Assembly: GCA_031216915.1 (NCBI GenBank)
Contig: CM062294.1
Span: 166,859,455 to 166,923,454, forward strand
Direction of reading: 5' to 3'
Length of the DNA: 64,000 nucleotides
Origin: Pictodentalium vernedei
Lineage: Eukaryota; Mollusca; Scaphopoda; Dentaliida; Dentaliidae
Position numbers and translations under genes: made by a program
Shown here: positions 55,688-64,000 of the stretch, in pieces
Layout of the letters: every line of letters starts with the position of its first letter
How positions within the stretch are numbered: the first letter of the stretch is position 1
The notes under the pieces: generated by a model
Databases searched by the model: none
The model's input: only the letters and a program-made list of their open reading frames with translations
Told to the model about the DNA's origin: nothing

Positions 55688-57395
55688 TTACAGAAGTGCG
55701 GCCACTTCTCTGCATTCCTGACATGCCATATTGTTGCATCTGACGGACGTTTCATATGAGTCAAGAAACATATTAGTCATCACCTTTTTAAAGGAATTTC
55801 TCGGATATTTTTGAACATCTGGGTCAATGTCATTCCACAGTTTTGGAAACGTATGAAGGGGAAGATTTGATGTGAACTGTGTTCGGGGCTTACGTCTTTT
55901 TATCAGGCCTGTCTGTCTAGTGAGTCTGTCTGTTTCGGTTGTGTTAATTGTATAGAGTCTATTTAGCGATTGTGGTAGTTTGTTATGGGCCCAGTCGTGC
56001 ATAAACAGCAGAATATGTAGCTTGTGCAGATCCGCGAATTTAAGAATTTTATTTTTCTCAAATAACGCCTCGGTGTGAGTGTTGTACTTTTTATTGTTTA
56101 TTATTCTAATAGCACGTTTTTGTAAGATACTCAGTTTGTTTGCTGCTGGTGCGTGTCCCCGTGCGTGTATTGCGTACATCAAATGGCTTTGCACTAACGT
56201 AAAATAGAGAAGTTTTAGCGTATTGAGGGGCAAATGTTTTTTAACTCTATTAATAGCCCAAATAGACTTGGCTATTTTTGAGCTCACATTAGAGATGTGG
56301 TGCTTGAAGTTTAAATTTTCATCTATATCAACACCTAAGAATTTGACCGTTTCTCTTCGTGATTTTTTCCTACTTGTATTATATGTTTATTGTTTATAGA
56401 TATGAGACTATCACCTAGCTTCCAAGTATCATTTGGGGGGGGTGTAGTAAGATGCATTTGGATTTAGTAGCATTGAGTGATAGTTTATTGGCTGAGCACC
56501 ACTCTGCAATGTTTCCTAATTCTGTATTTACTGTTTCTATCAATGCATCCAGGCTATGGTTTGCCGTGGATGTCGTAGTATCGTCGGCAAAAGACAAGAG
56601 GTTTAAAGTTGTCGATTTACTGATGTCATTGACATATAATAAAAAAAGAAGAGGTCCTACAATTGAGCCTTGCGGAACCCCACATGTTATGTTCTGGGGG
56701 GTCGATGTGCAGTCTTTGTACTGAACATACTGCTTTCCTCCAGACAGATAACTTCTAAACCATGAGTTAGGTGTTCCTCTTATACCATAGTATTCCAGTT
56801 TACTTAAAAGTATAGAGTGGTCTATAGTATCAAAAGCTTTAGAGAAATCAAGGAAAACTGACAATGTACGATCCTTGGTAGGTTTCTCGTTGCTTAAGGC
56901 AACATTATGCAAAAGTTGTATTACTGGATGTAGAGTGGAGTGTTTTTTCCTGAACCCAAACTGAAATTGATATAGAATGTCATGTTCTGCTAAGAAATGA
57001 GATAAGCGGTTGTACATAATCTTTTCCAGAACTTTGGAGAATGCTGGAAGTAGACTAATGGGCCTGTAGTTATTAAAAATTCTGGCATCTCCGGCTTTGT
57101 AAACAGGAACGACCTTTGCTATCTTCAGTTCGTCAGGTATTATCCCAGACGAGAATGAAAGGTTTATTATATGTGTTAAGGGTTCGGCTATCTCTGTTAT
57201 AGTTTCTTTGAGCAGTTTAGTGGATATATTAGTATAGTCTCTGCTTGTTTTACTATGGAAGGTTTTAACTGTAAGGATTACTTCCTGTATATTTGTAGGG
57301 TAAACGAAAAAGGACGTCGAATGATTATTATTGTTATTATTGCTATTAGTATTGTTGGAGTTGTAGTTACTGTTATTGTTCGTGTTATTATAGTT

Positions 57396-57452
<57 letters not shown>

Positions 57453-59012
57453 GCTGCTGCTGCTGTTGTTGTTGTTGTTGTTGAGGGTGTCATTGGTGTT
57501 TACCAAATTGTTGTTGTTACTCGTTAGAAGGTCCATGAAGTTTTTGCTTGAAGGAGGTATCTGTTCACTCGTGACTTTGCCGATGCCGGCAAAAAATGAA
57601 TTGAATGTATTTGCAATTGACCTATTATCGGTTAGCTGATTATTGCCGTCAATAAATGATGATGGTGGACTAAATACACGTTTTGAACTGTTAATAGCGC
57701 GTTTAATAATATCCCATGTTTTTTTATATCATACATGTTCTGTGTTAAAACTGAGTTATAATAGTTGGCCTTACATGTCCGCTTTAGCTTGTTGAACTCT
57801 CGGCAGTAGGTTTTGTAGGTTCTGATATTGACATCTGTTGGCGACCTGACTTTTTTCATGTAGAGTTTATGTTTTTGAAGGGAGGATTCTAGGAGTCCTG
57901 CCGTCATCCAAGGTTCTCTCTGAATTTTTTCTTGCTAGTGTTAATGGTTCGCAGAGGAAAGGCTTCCTCAAATGCCTTTTGGTAGCTTTCCTGGAAGTTT
58001 GAATATGCGTCGATAGTCGACGTAGCATTCGTTACGTTTGAAAAATCGCAGGATGAAAGCAATCTTTTAAAATGATTGACATTCACTGTTTTAAAGGACC
58101 GCGTGGGATTGGGTGACGATAGAGAGCGGGTTCTTCTATTTTCATCTACTAAAAAAGTTGCAAAGTGATCACTTACGTCTGTGATTATGATACCTGATCG
58201 CAATATTTTTCCAGTAGTATTACATAAAATGTGATCTATTAAAGTAGCTGAATAATCTGTAACTCTGGTTGGCTTGGTAATAACTGGAAGAAATCCTGCG
58301 CTGAATAGACTGTTCACGTATTGGTTAGTTTTTTGGTGATTGTAAAAGTTAAGTAAATCAAGGTTAAAGTCTCCCATCAGATAAGTGGATTTATGTCCGT
58401 TGTTGACCTTACCTAGTAAATCGGATAGGTTGTTCAAAAATGAATCTATGTCTGCTTTAGGAGCTGTATTTGGGCGGTATATTACACCAACTAGGATTTT
58501 TTTTTATTTAAGTTGACTTCTATGAAAATAGATTCAAAGACATGTGGAATGAAAACTGATAAATCGTCAAGAATATTGAATGGTAACGTTTCTTTGATAA
58601 ATAAGCCTACACCGCCTCTTCCGTCGTCATTACCGGGTCGTGTTCGCAGAAGTAAAGGGTGATATCCCTCTAGCTCATAGGTGATGTTTTCCTTAACAGT
58701 AAACGTTTCTGTCAGACTTATTATATCAAACTGATTTGAGTCGTTTTGTAGATTATGTAAAAGATCCTTCAGAGGCTCCCAGTTTGCATTTAAACTCCGA
58801 CAGTTTAAGTTAAAGACTGAGAACGTTTTATGCTTTAGTGGTGCCATTTTCCTAAAGTCTTGTGGTGTATAGTAATTACAACTGTGTGTGTTTACGGTAA
58901 AGGGGGGATCAGACACATCTTCTGAGTCACTAGCAGTATGTTCATTAAGAAGCTTCGGGAAGTTATACATATCCTGGCTCTGGATCTCATCTAGTGTGAT
59001 TTTGTTAGCCAT
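55688..59012 (-). pseudogene. LINE-D endonuclease-RT polyprotein, several frame breaks
   Basis: ATG at 59,012. Endonuclease: FSVFNLNCRSLNANW, IISLTETFTVKEN, GRGGVGLF, then GVIYRP, YLMGDFNLDLLNF, TLIDHILCN and ITDVSDHFATFLVD. A poly-Asn linker is coded by a CAA repeat. [69 protein letters not shown] and [14 protein letters not shown] (active site). The thumb runs to 55,688. Breaks at about 58,500, 57,925, 57,725, 56,430 and 56,370 all lie in A, T or C runs of 6-9 bases; single indels would reopen the frame at each. Confidence 0.85.
57396..57484. repeat. (TTG)n microsatellite, coding for poly-Asn in LINE-D
   Basis: About 29 TTG-type triplets in a row, with a few CTG variants near the right end. 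On the minus strand they encode an Asn run (with Ser/Ala nearby) between the endonuclease and RT domains. Probably a recent expansion. Confidence 0.97.
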
Positions 59013-59866
59013 GGTTAATTGTGATTAAAAAATCTTCCACAATGTGCAAGAACGCAGGTTTGATAGGTGTTAAGATTGGCATATTTATAATCGTGAAGTA
59101 TGCATTGAGAGTAAGGTATATTTTCAGTTGCGAGTTAGAAAATAATGTAAGGAAGAAAAGAAAGGCAGATAAGAGGGGGCGAGGTGATGTAAGGTGAGTA
59201 AGAATTGCAGATGAAGTTGTAGAAATGCTGATAAAGGGTAGTTAACTTATATTAAAATAACAATTTAAAGTGAGTATCAGACCTATTCAATCTTTTTCTT
59301 AACTTGTTAGACAATACCTTATGGGATAGGATCCTTCAAGAGTCTCCAACTACATTCAGCCACGGCTACATCACTGCAGCCATGTAATGGGAATTATATG
59401 ACATGTTGTTATAATAAGTAGTAGATTCAACTCAAGGCATCTTGATAGATGAAAGGTTTCATATGGTGTGGACAAGGTGGGCATGTATTGACATCTTGAT
59501 TGGTAAAATTTACCAATATTTAGAGATCCGCTGTAATATATCCCATTTGTTGTTTCTGTCCAGTAATGGCTGCAGGTTTGCAGCCATGACCCGACAAGAA
59601 GAACAATTTTAAAGAATAGAAAGAAAACACCAGAAAGAAAAAAGTAAAAAAAAAACAAACAAACGTGGGTTGTTTTCGTAAAAGCAGCCATGATCGCATA
59701 GAAGCGTGGGTTGGGATACAATACGAGAGAGCCAAATACCTTGAGTTATATCCTGTTATATGCTAGGCTGGAGTACTTTTGAAGTACCTTATAAATATTT
59801 TGGAAGTCCATATAATATGTCGAAATTATTGTATCATTTACATTTTCAACATGTTTTCATAGTGGC

Positions 59867-59960
59867 TTAATTTTTAATTTTCTTTAATGTAAAATTTTTT
59901 AGTAAAAGTTTTTTTCTCTTTATATATATATAAATAAAAAGTTAAATTTTAACATTTCAA
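59867..59960 (-). promoter_or_regulatory. distal part of upstream module copy 1
   Basis: TTTCTTTAATGTAAAATTTT, then CTCTTTATATATATATAAAT and AAAAAGTTAAATTTTAAC. The same words follow the near part of the module at 61,160-61,205 and partly at 60,545-60,580. It belonged to the gene at 54,013-54,462 before LINE-D inserted. Confidence 0.5.
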
Positions 59961-59972
59961 TCCCTCTATTGT

Positions 59973-60416
59973 TTATATTTCCAAGTCTGTTATTTGCATG
60001 TTGACACTCGTGTTTTCTCCTTTTTCGAAAATGTGTTGAATGTTTATCTTTACCCTTTTGAGTTTTTTTACATTGGTGAACGCGCTCTCACCACTCGATT
60101 TGTCCACGAGTTCGCGTGAGATTTTTGGATATATGTAACTTCCATAGAACAATGTCAAATCGTCCTTGTCGAATTCTTTATCTTTAGCGATGATGATTTT
60201 CTGTAGATCGCTTTGGTACTCATAAAACAAATCGAGCATGGCTTCATCCAATTTCAAAGTCATCTTATATCTGTCGTATTTATGCTCTAAGTCCTTCATC
60301 TCGACCTCGTTCAATTCGATGGGATCGTGTTGTGGTAATCTATAGATTTTATCACCGAATTTCTTATACGTTTCAACTCGTTTCAATTTCAATTCGCATC
60401 TTTTAGGTGCTGTCAT
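59973..60416 (-). CDS. unknown viral protein, intact copy (147 aa)
   Basis: ATG at 60,416, TAA at 59,973-59,975. Highly charged: MTAPKRCELKLKRVETYKKF, YRLPQHDPIELNEVE, KDLEHKYDRYKMTLKLDEAM, LDLFYEYQSDLQKIIIAKDK, then LTLFYGSYIYPKISRELVDK and a C terminus with NIQHIFEKGENTSVNMQITD. Alternating charge suggests helices and perhaps coiled coil. I do not recognise the family. The dead paralog at 54,013-54,462 shares its whole length and the same upstream module. Expression probably starts from the AT-rich module at 60,417-60,545. Confidence 0.6.
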   Translation of the reverse strand: MTAPKRCELKLKRVETYKKFGDKIYRLPQHDPIELNEVEMKDLEHKYDRYKMTLKLDEAMLDLFYEYQSDLQKIIIAKDKEFDKDDLTLFYGSYIYPKISRELVDKSSGESAFTNVKKLKRVKINIQHIFEKGENTSVNMQITDLEI

Positions 60417-60600
60417 GATCGATTATTTAGTTTTTTTTGTTTTATGAATTCTTGCAATAATGTATATTTTAAATTTTGTATTTTAATAATTTGTTTAAAA
60501 AGTTTTGTTTTTTTTTTTGCTCTTTATATAAAAAAAAAGTTTTTTAATTTTAATTTCTTTAATGTGAAAAATTTTTGGAACAATTGTACAATACATTGAA
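60417..60600 (-). promoter_or_regulatory. repeated AT-rich upstream module, copy 2
   Basis: GATCGATTATTTAG, TTATGAATTCTTGCAATAAT, ATTTTAAATTTTGTATTTTA, then GCTCTTTATATAAAAAAAAA and TTTAATTTCTTTAATGTGAA, in the same order as the other copies. The TATA-like box is shorter here (TTTATATAAA). It lies directly before the intact gene at 59,973-60,416. Confidence 0.6.
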
Positions 60601-60676
60601 TCACACAAACAAGACGTTATCTCAATTCTTGACTTTAGAAGATTTGATTTGATTCATGAAAGAAGCAGATGAGTTT

Positions 60677-61063
60677 TTAGAACGTGCAAGACTTCGAACG
60701 TTTAAAAATTGGCCTTCGCATCTTGCAGTTATCATCATCTATTGAGAAGGAATCGGGTGACATGAACACGCGTCTGCTTTGTGGAAATTTGTTTTGAACC
60801 TCGTGCGAGACTTTGCGTAAAAGTCGTAAGAGTTCTATTTGTCTTGAACCTTCTTCTTCTTTTTTAATAGTTTGAACAACATTGTCGATTAATTTTTGTT
60901 CGCTAATAGTATTACGATTCGATTTTCTATCGCAAATCATATCATTTTCTTTCAAAACGCGTAAATATAAATTACGATTTTTTTCTTCTTGGTTTTTTGG
61001 AGAATAACGATTTATTAAACAACGTTGACGTTTATGTCAAGATTCCGTCGTGGATGTTGTCAT
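60677..61063 (-). pseudogene. small charged viral protein, internal stop at codon 9
   Basis: The ATG at 61,063 lies at the same place relative to the upstream module as in the paralogous neighbours (MTTSTTES against MTAPKR). A TGA at 61,037-61,039 interrupts after eight codons, and the frame then stays open for about 119 residues to 60,677: RYSPKNQEEKNRNLYLRVLK, KLIDNVVQTIKKEEEGSRQI, ELLRLLRKVSHEVQNKFPQS, ending FKRSKSCTF. The middle is a likely amphipathic helix. No family recognised. A downstream start would need another ATG, for example the Met in ENDMICDR, about 30 residues in. Confidence 0.45.
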
Positions 61064-61365
61064 CGTGATCGATTATTTGTTTTTTTTTTTTTGTTTTACG
61101 AATTCTTGCAAATAATGTATATTTTAAATTTTGTATTTAAATAATTTGTTTAAAAAGTTTTGTTTTTTCTCTTTATATATATATAAATAAAAAGTTAAAT
61201 TTTTAACATCCTTTTTTTCTTGTATTAATTCAATTTTTTTCATGTTAAGAAACATAAAAAATTTATTAATTTATTCAAAAAATATTTTTCACATTAAAGA
61301 AAAAAAAAACAAAACTTTTTAACAAATTATTTAAATACAAATTCGAAAAAAAATATTCTTACAAA
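61064..61365. promoter_or_regulatory. bidirectional AT-rich promoter region with module copy 3
   Basis: The minus-strand side has GATCGATTATTTG, GAATTCTTGCAAATAATG, TTTTAAATTTTGTATTTAAA, then CTCTTTATATATATATAAAT at about 61,161-61,182. The plus-strand side, just before the ATG at 61,366, contains AAACTTTTTAACAAATTATT and TAAATACAAATT, which is the middle of the same module in inverted orientation. One intergenic region thus carries two opposed copies serving the small minus-strand gene and the PolB gene. Confidence 0.6.
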
Positions 61366-61824
61366 ATGAAGCAAACAGATAAAAAAAAATTGGAAAATTT
61401 AAATGAGAAAACCGTACCTCAGTTAAACGAGATTTGTAAACTATTAAAAATTTCACATTTCAGAAATCATAGAACTAAATCAAAAAAAATTGAAGTCATA
61501 CAGAAACATTTGCAAAATGATAGAAAGGCAAACGAAATGTCGATAGCAACGACGTGAAAAAATGCATCGGTTGTGAAAAATGAGAAGACGAAGAAAAAGA
61601 TAGTAAAAGGAATCAAAATGCCGACATCGAAAAAAACCCAAAATGTTTCGATTGTGAAAAATAAGAAGACGACTAAACGAAAAGCCATTGAAGAAGAACT
61701 TCAAGTTTCAAAAGAAAAGAAAAGAAAAACGAAAACGAAAACGAGTGATGCACTTCAGATTCTAGGCAAACGAGATATATCGAGCGAAATTCGACGAGCA
61801 ATAAACGAAGGGAAAGGAAAGTAA
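61366..61824 (+). pseudogene. SAP-like, Lys-rich N-terminal segment in frame with PolB
   Basis: ATG at 61,366. Residues about 10-50 (ENLNEKTVPQLNEICKLLKI, then RTKSKKIEVIQKHL) fit the SAP-type helix-extended-helix DNA-binding pattern. A TGA at 61,555-61,557 interrupts, and the same frame continues with a Lys/Thr-rich linker resembling a nuclear localisation signal (SKEKKRKTKTKT) to TAA at 61,822. The same frame goes on, through a TGA at 61,834, into the first PolB segment. Either the original gene was a SAP-PolB fusion now broken by three stops, or two genes lie close together. The SAP call is by eye. Confidence 0.5.
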
Positions 61825-61836
61825 TATCTAGCATGA

Positions 61837-64000
61837 CTCGCCACAGAACTATTTCAATCGAAGACCATAGAATGGGAGAGTGCAATCAAAGGTATTTTTA
61901 AAACTTTCGACGTGGTTCCCTTGTTGAAGAAAATCGATCCAAAATTGTTCATGGAATGGGTAAAGAAAAAGTATTGGATTTGTTTCGCAAATACATGAAT
62001 GTGGGACTAAAAATTAAGATGATACTCCATTGTGTGATGAATAAAATCAACATGAAGTCTGGTGAGAGCATCGTAAAAATGCATATTTCAGATCTAACAT
62101 CGAACCCGTATTTCGAGGTTCAGATTTATCGGACGTTTTCGAAAAGATGAAAGACAAGATGTTGACGTCTCTCGCAAATTATCAACATGAAGGTAGTAAT
62201 TGGGCGTTCGATGAGGCGTTGAAACTCGAAATTCACATAACTGAAAATGATTCGTTGAAAGGATCTTCCTACGTGGAATTACCGTATTTCTTATCTAAAA
62301 AACACGCCGTGGTCAACGTGAGAAATAAAGATGATCAGTGTTTTAAATGGGCAGTCACTTCTGCTTTATACCCTCTCAAAATCCATCGTGAGAGAGTTTC
62401 TCGTTACGAGGAGACTTCTAAAAATCTTGATTGGACCGGAGTGACTTTTCCAACAGAGTTAAAACACATCGAACATTTCGAGGTTCAAAATCCCACCGTA
62501 GCAATGAACGTCTTGGGATATGACAATGAAAAACGAACGATCTATCCTCTCAGACAGACTTTGTATCTCGAAAGAGAAAAAATGATTATTTTATTATTGA
62601 TTTTGAATGGTGACAATCGTCATTATTGTTGGGTTAAACATCTGAGCCGTTTACTGTCGAGACAAAATAATAAACATGAACATAAGATATGTTTATGTTG
62701 CAACTGCATGAACATGTTTAAGAGCAAAAAATCATTAGCGAAACATCAGGAATATTGCAATGAAAATCAAGGTGTTGCCGTCGGAATGCCCAAACCCAAA
62801 ACCATCGTGAAGTTTGAAAATCACAATAGAAGGTTAAAAGTACAATTCGTCGTGTACGCTGATTTCGAATGTTTCACCACGAAAATGAGTTCCTGTCAAC
62901 CCAACGCTCTTCAAAATTACGTCGAAAGATATCAAAAACACATACCTTCAGGCTATTGCATTTACGTGAAATGTGCTTTCGACTCGCAACATGACATGGG
63001 TCCCTTCACCTACATGAAACAGTATGAAGACGATGACGTGGCCCAAAGGTTCATGGAAGAGTTAGAATGGAAAATTCAAATGTTATACGACAAATTCAAA
63101 ACTCCGGCGAAAATGATCATCATGCGAGAGCAGCAGGACGAAAATAACAGAGCCACCAAATGTCACATATGCAGACAATCGTTCGACGAGAATTCGGAGG
63201 AAAATAAGAAGATTAGAGACCACGATCATTACACGGGTCTGTATTGCGCTCCGGCTCACAGCAAGTGTAATTTAAAATATCGAGATGCCACTTTCTATCC
63301 GGTGATGTTTCACAATCTCTCGGGTTACGACAGTCATCTGTTCGTGAAAAACCTCGGCACCTCACACAAAGAATTAAATTGCATCGTGAACAGCAAAGAA
63401 AGATACATTTCCTTCATGAAATGGAAGCTGATGGAGAAGAAAAGAGTAATCAACAGAAATACGTTGGAAGAAAAAACAAAGTCCATTCGTAGAGGCATAC
63501 GTTTCATCGACAATTTTAAATTGATGTCGACCGCTGTGGAAAAATTAGTCAATAACATGAGCAAGGATAAATTTAAAATCACGAGTGAACATTTCAGAGA
63601 ACGCGTAGACGTCATGTTGAGGAAAGGAGTCTATCCTTATGATTACATGAACGATCTAAAGAGATTCGAAGACACCACACTACCTTCGGAAAAAGATTTT
63701 TATTCGAAATTATATGAATCCGACATTTCCGACGAGAATTACGAACACGCCAAAAACGTGTGGAAATCATTTGATATGAAAACCATGAGAGATTATCACG
63801 ATCTCTATCTGAAGACAGACGTTCTGCTCTCGGCAGATGTGTTCGAAAATTTTCGAGACGTCTGTCATCGAAATTACGATCTGGATCCTGCTTGGCATTT
63901 CACCGCACCCAGTCTGGTGCAGGATGCTCTGTTGAAGACCACCGAAGTCCAATTGGAATTATTATCCGATGTGAACATGTTGCTCATGTTCGAAAGGGCT
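61837..64000 (+). CDS. family B DNA polymerase, protein-primed type, partial (runs off the window)
   Basis: The N-terminal part (SAIKGIFKTFDVVPLL, LDLFRKYMNVGLKI) is spread over three frames with shifts near 61,960 and 62,075, both at A-rich runs. From 62,066 to 64,000 one frame is open for 645 codons without stop. Visible in order: RSNIEPVFRGSDL, EGSNWAFDEALKLEIH, a C2H2-like finger CLCCNCMNMFKSKKSLAKHQ, Exo I YADFECF near 62,855, a cysteine/histidine cluster CHICRQSF...DHDHYTGLYC, Exo II HNLSGYDSHLF near 63,310, Exo III YHDLYLKTDVLLSADVF near 63,793, and FTAPSLVQDALLKTT. Palm motifs lie beyond the edge. This matches Polinton/adintovirus polymerases, which replicate linear genomes using a protein primer. 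Confidence 0.85.

Larger units (their letters stand above)
54614..59866 (-). mobile_element. LINE-D, non-LTR retrotransposon inserted in the virus-like element
   Basis: The element is flanked by TTAATTT at 54607-54613 and 59867-59873, a 7-bp target duplication in AT-rich sequence. Its 3' end (minus sense) ends in AATAAAGTTATTCATTCATT and further ATTC units, a tail typical of CR1/L2-like elements rather than poly(A). Joining the flanks restores the viral upstream module of the duplicated gene, which proves that the LINE came after the virus. Length 5.25 kb, probably near complete. It is unrelated in sequence to LINE-A/B beyond the general EN-RT plan. Confidence 0.85.
50352..64000. mobile_element. 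integrated Polinton/adintovirus-like element, left part
   Basis: The element begins where the host tandem repeat is interrupted and continues past the window end. It carries a packaging ATPase, three small structural-like proteins, a SAP-like segment and a protein-primed-type PolB, a combination characteristic of Polinton/adintovirus-like DNA viruses of animals. Plus-strand structural genes (50.5-53.4 kb) face minus-strand genes (54.0-61.1 kb) across a hairpin, and PolB starts divergently at 61.4 kb. No double-jelly-roll major capsid or integrase gene was found in this part; they would have to lie to the right or be lost. A LINE interrupts it at 54,614-59,866. Confidence 0.82.

Noticed and set aside
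57255..57640. Poly-Val and poly-Leu frames on the plus strand
   Set aside because: They are shadows of the TTG microsatellite, whose coding use is poly-Asn in LINE-D on the other strand.
1..64000. CRISPR arrays, rRNA genes, tRNA genes
   Set aside because: No regularly spaced short repeats with unique spacers, no rRNA core words and no convincing tRNA cloverleaf were seen. A tRNA scan was not possible by eye for every position.

Overview
The window looks like intergenic, repeat-dense chromosome from a marine invertebrate, most likely a mollusc. The sequence is AT-rich, I recognise no host exon with confidence, and almost all coding-like sequence belongs to transposable or virus-derived elements. 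The mollusc call rests mainly on a dispersed repeat at 49,085-50,351 (GCTCACC hairpin followed by CGTCCGTCGTCCG runs) and on two SINE copies of a kind I associate with molluscan genomes. It is an inference.

Layout. 0.8-2.4 kb: a Tc1-like DNA transposon with recognisable inverted ends. 4.0-4.5 kb: tail of a non-LTR reverse transcriptase. 9.8-12.35 kb: scrambled relic of a Polinton/adintovirus-like element (capsid-like fragment, phospholipase A2-like fragment, integrase fragment, N-terminal PolB fragment on the opposite strand) with a SINE inside. 12.9-14.3 and 16.9-18.1 kb: two decayed non-LTR RTs; between them a pair of divergent, related ORFs, one with a C2H2 finger. 22.1-24.5 kb: a MULE transposon inserted, with an 8-bp target duplication, into a TTAA-flanked foldback MITE. 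26.3-31.9 kb: an apparently full-length non-LTR retrotransposon (LINE-A) with a 13-bp target duplication and a 2A-like motif near the N terminus of its polyprotein. 31.9-42.5 kb: foldback elements, more MITE copies, a second Tc1-like element with inverted ends, and tandem repeats. 42.4-47.2 kb: one old RT element (LINE-C) split by a 5'-truncated relative of LINE-A (LINE-B). 47.7-48.7 kb: an unrecognised 307-aa ORF. 48.8-50.35 kb: a MITE and the molluscan dispersed repeat.

50.35 kb to the window end is the most interesting part: the left portion of an integrated Polinton/adintovirus-like element. Its plus-strand block encodes a small Gly/Ala-rich capsid-associated-like protein, an A32/FtsK-like packaging ATPase, a protein of an unnamed invertebrate-virus family that I suspect is a jelly-roll minor capsid protein, and a hydrophobic minor-capsid-like protein. 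A hairpin separates this block from minus-strand genes: a duplicated unknown gene (one dead, one intact) and a small charged protein. These share a repeated AT-rich upstream module. A divergent plus-strand gene then begins with a SAP-like segment and runs into a protein-primed-type family B DNA polymerase that continues past the window edge. A second, non-2A LINE (LINE-D, 54,614-59,866) sits inside the viral element with a 7-bp target duplication. ATPase, capsid-like proteins and PolB together fit a DNA virus that replicates with its own polymerase and packages its genome. Several genes carry stops or frameshifts, so this copy is probably defective, although many of the breaks fall in homopolymer runs and could be sequencing errors.
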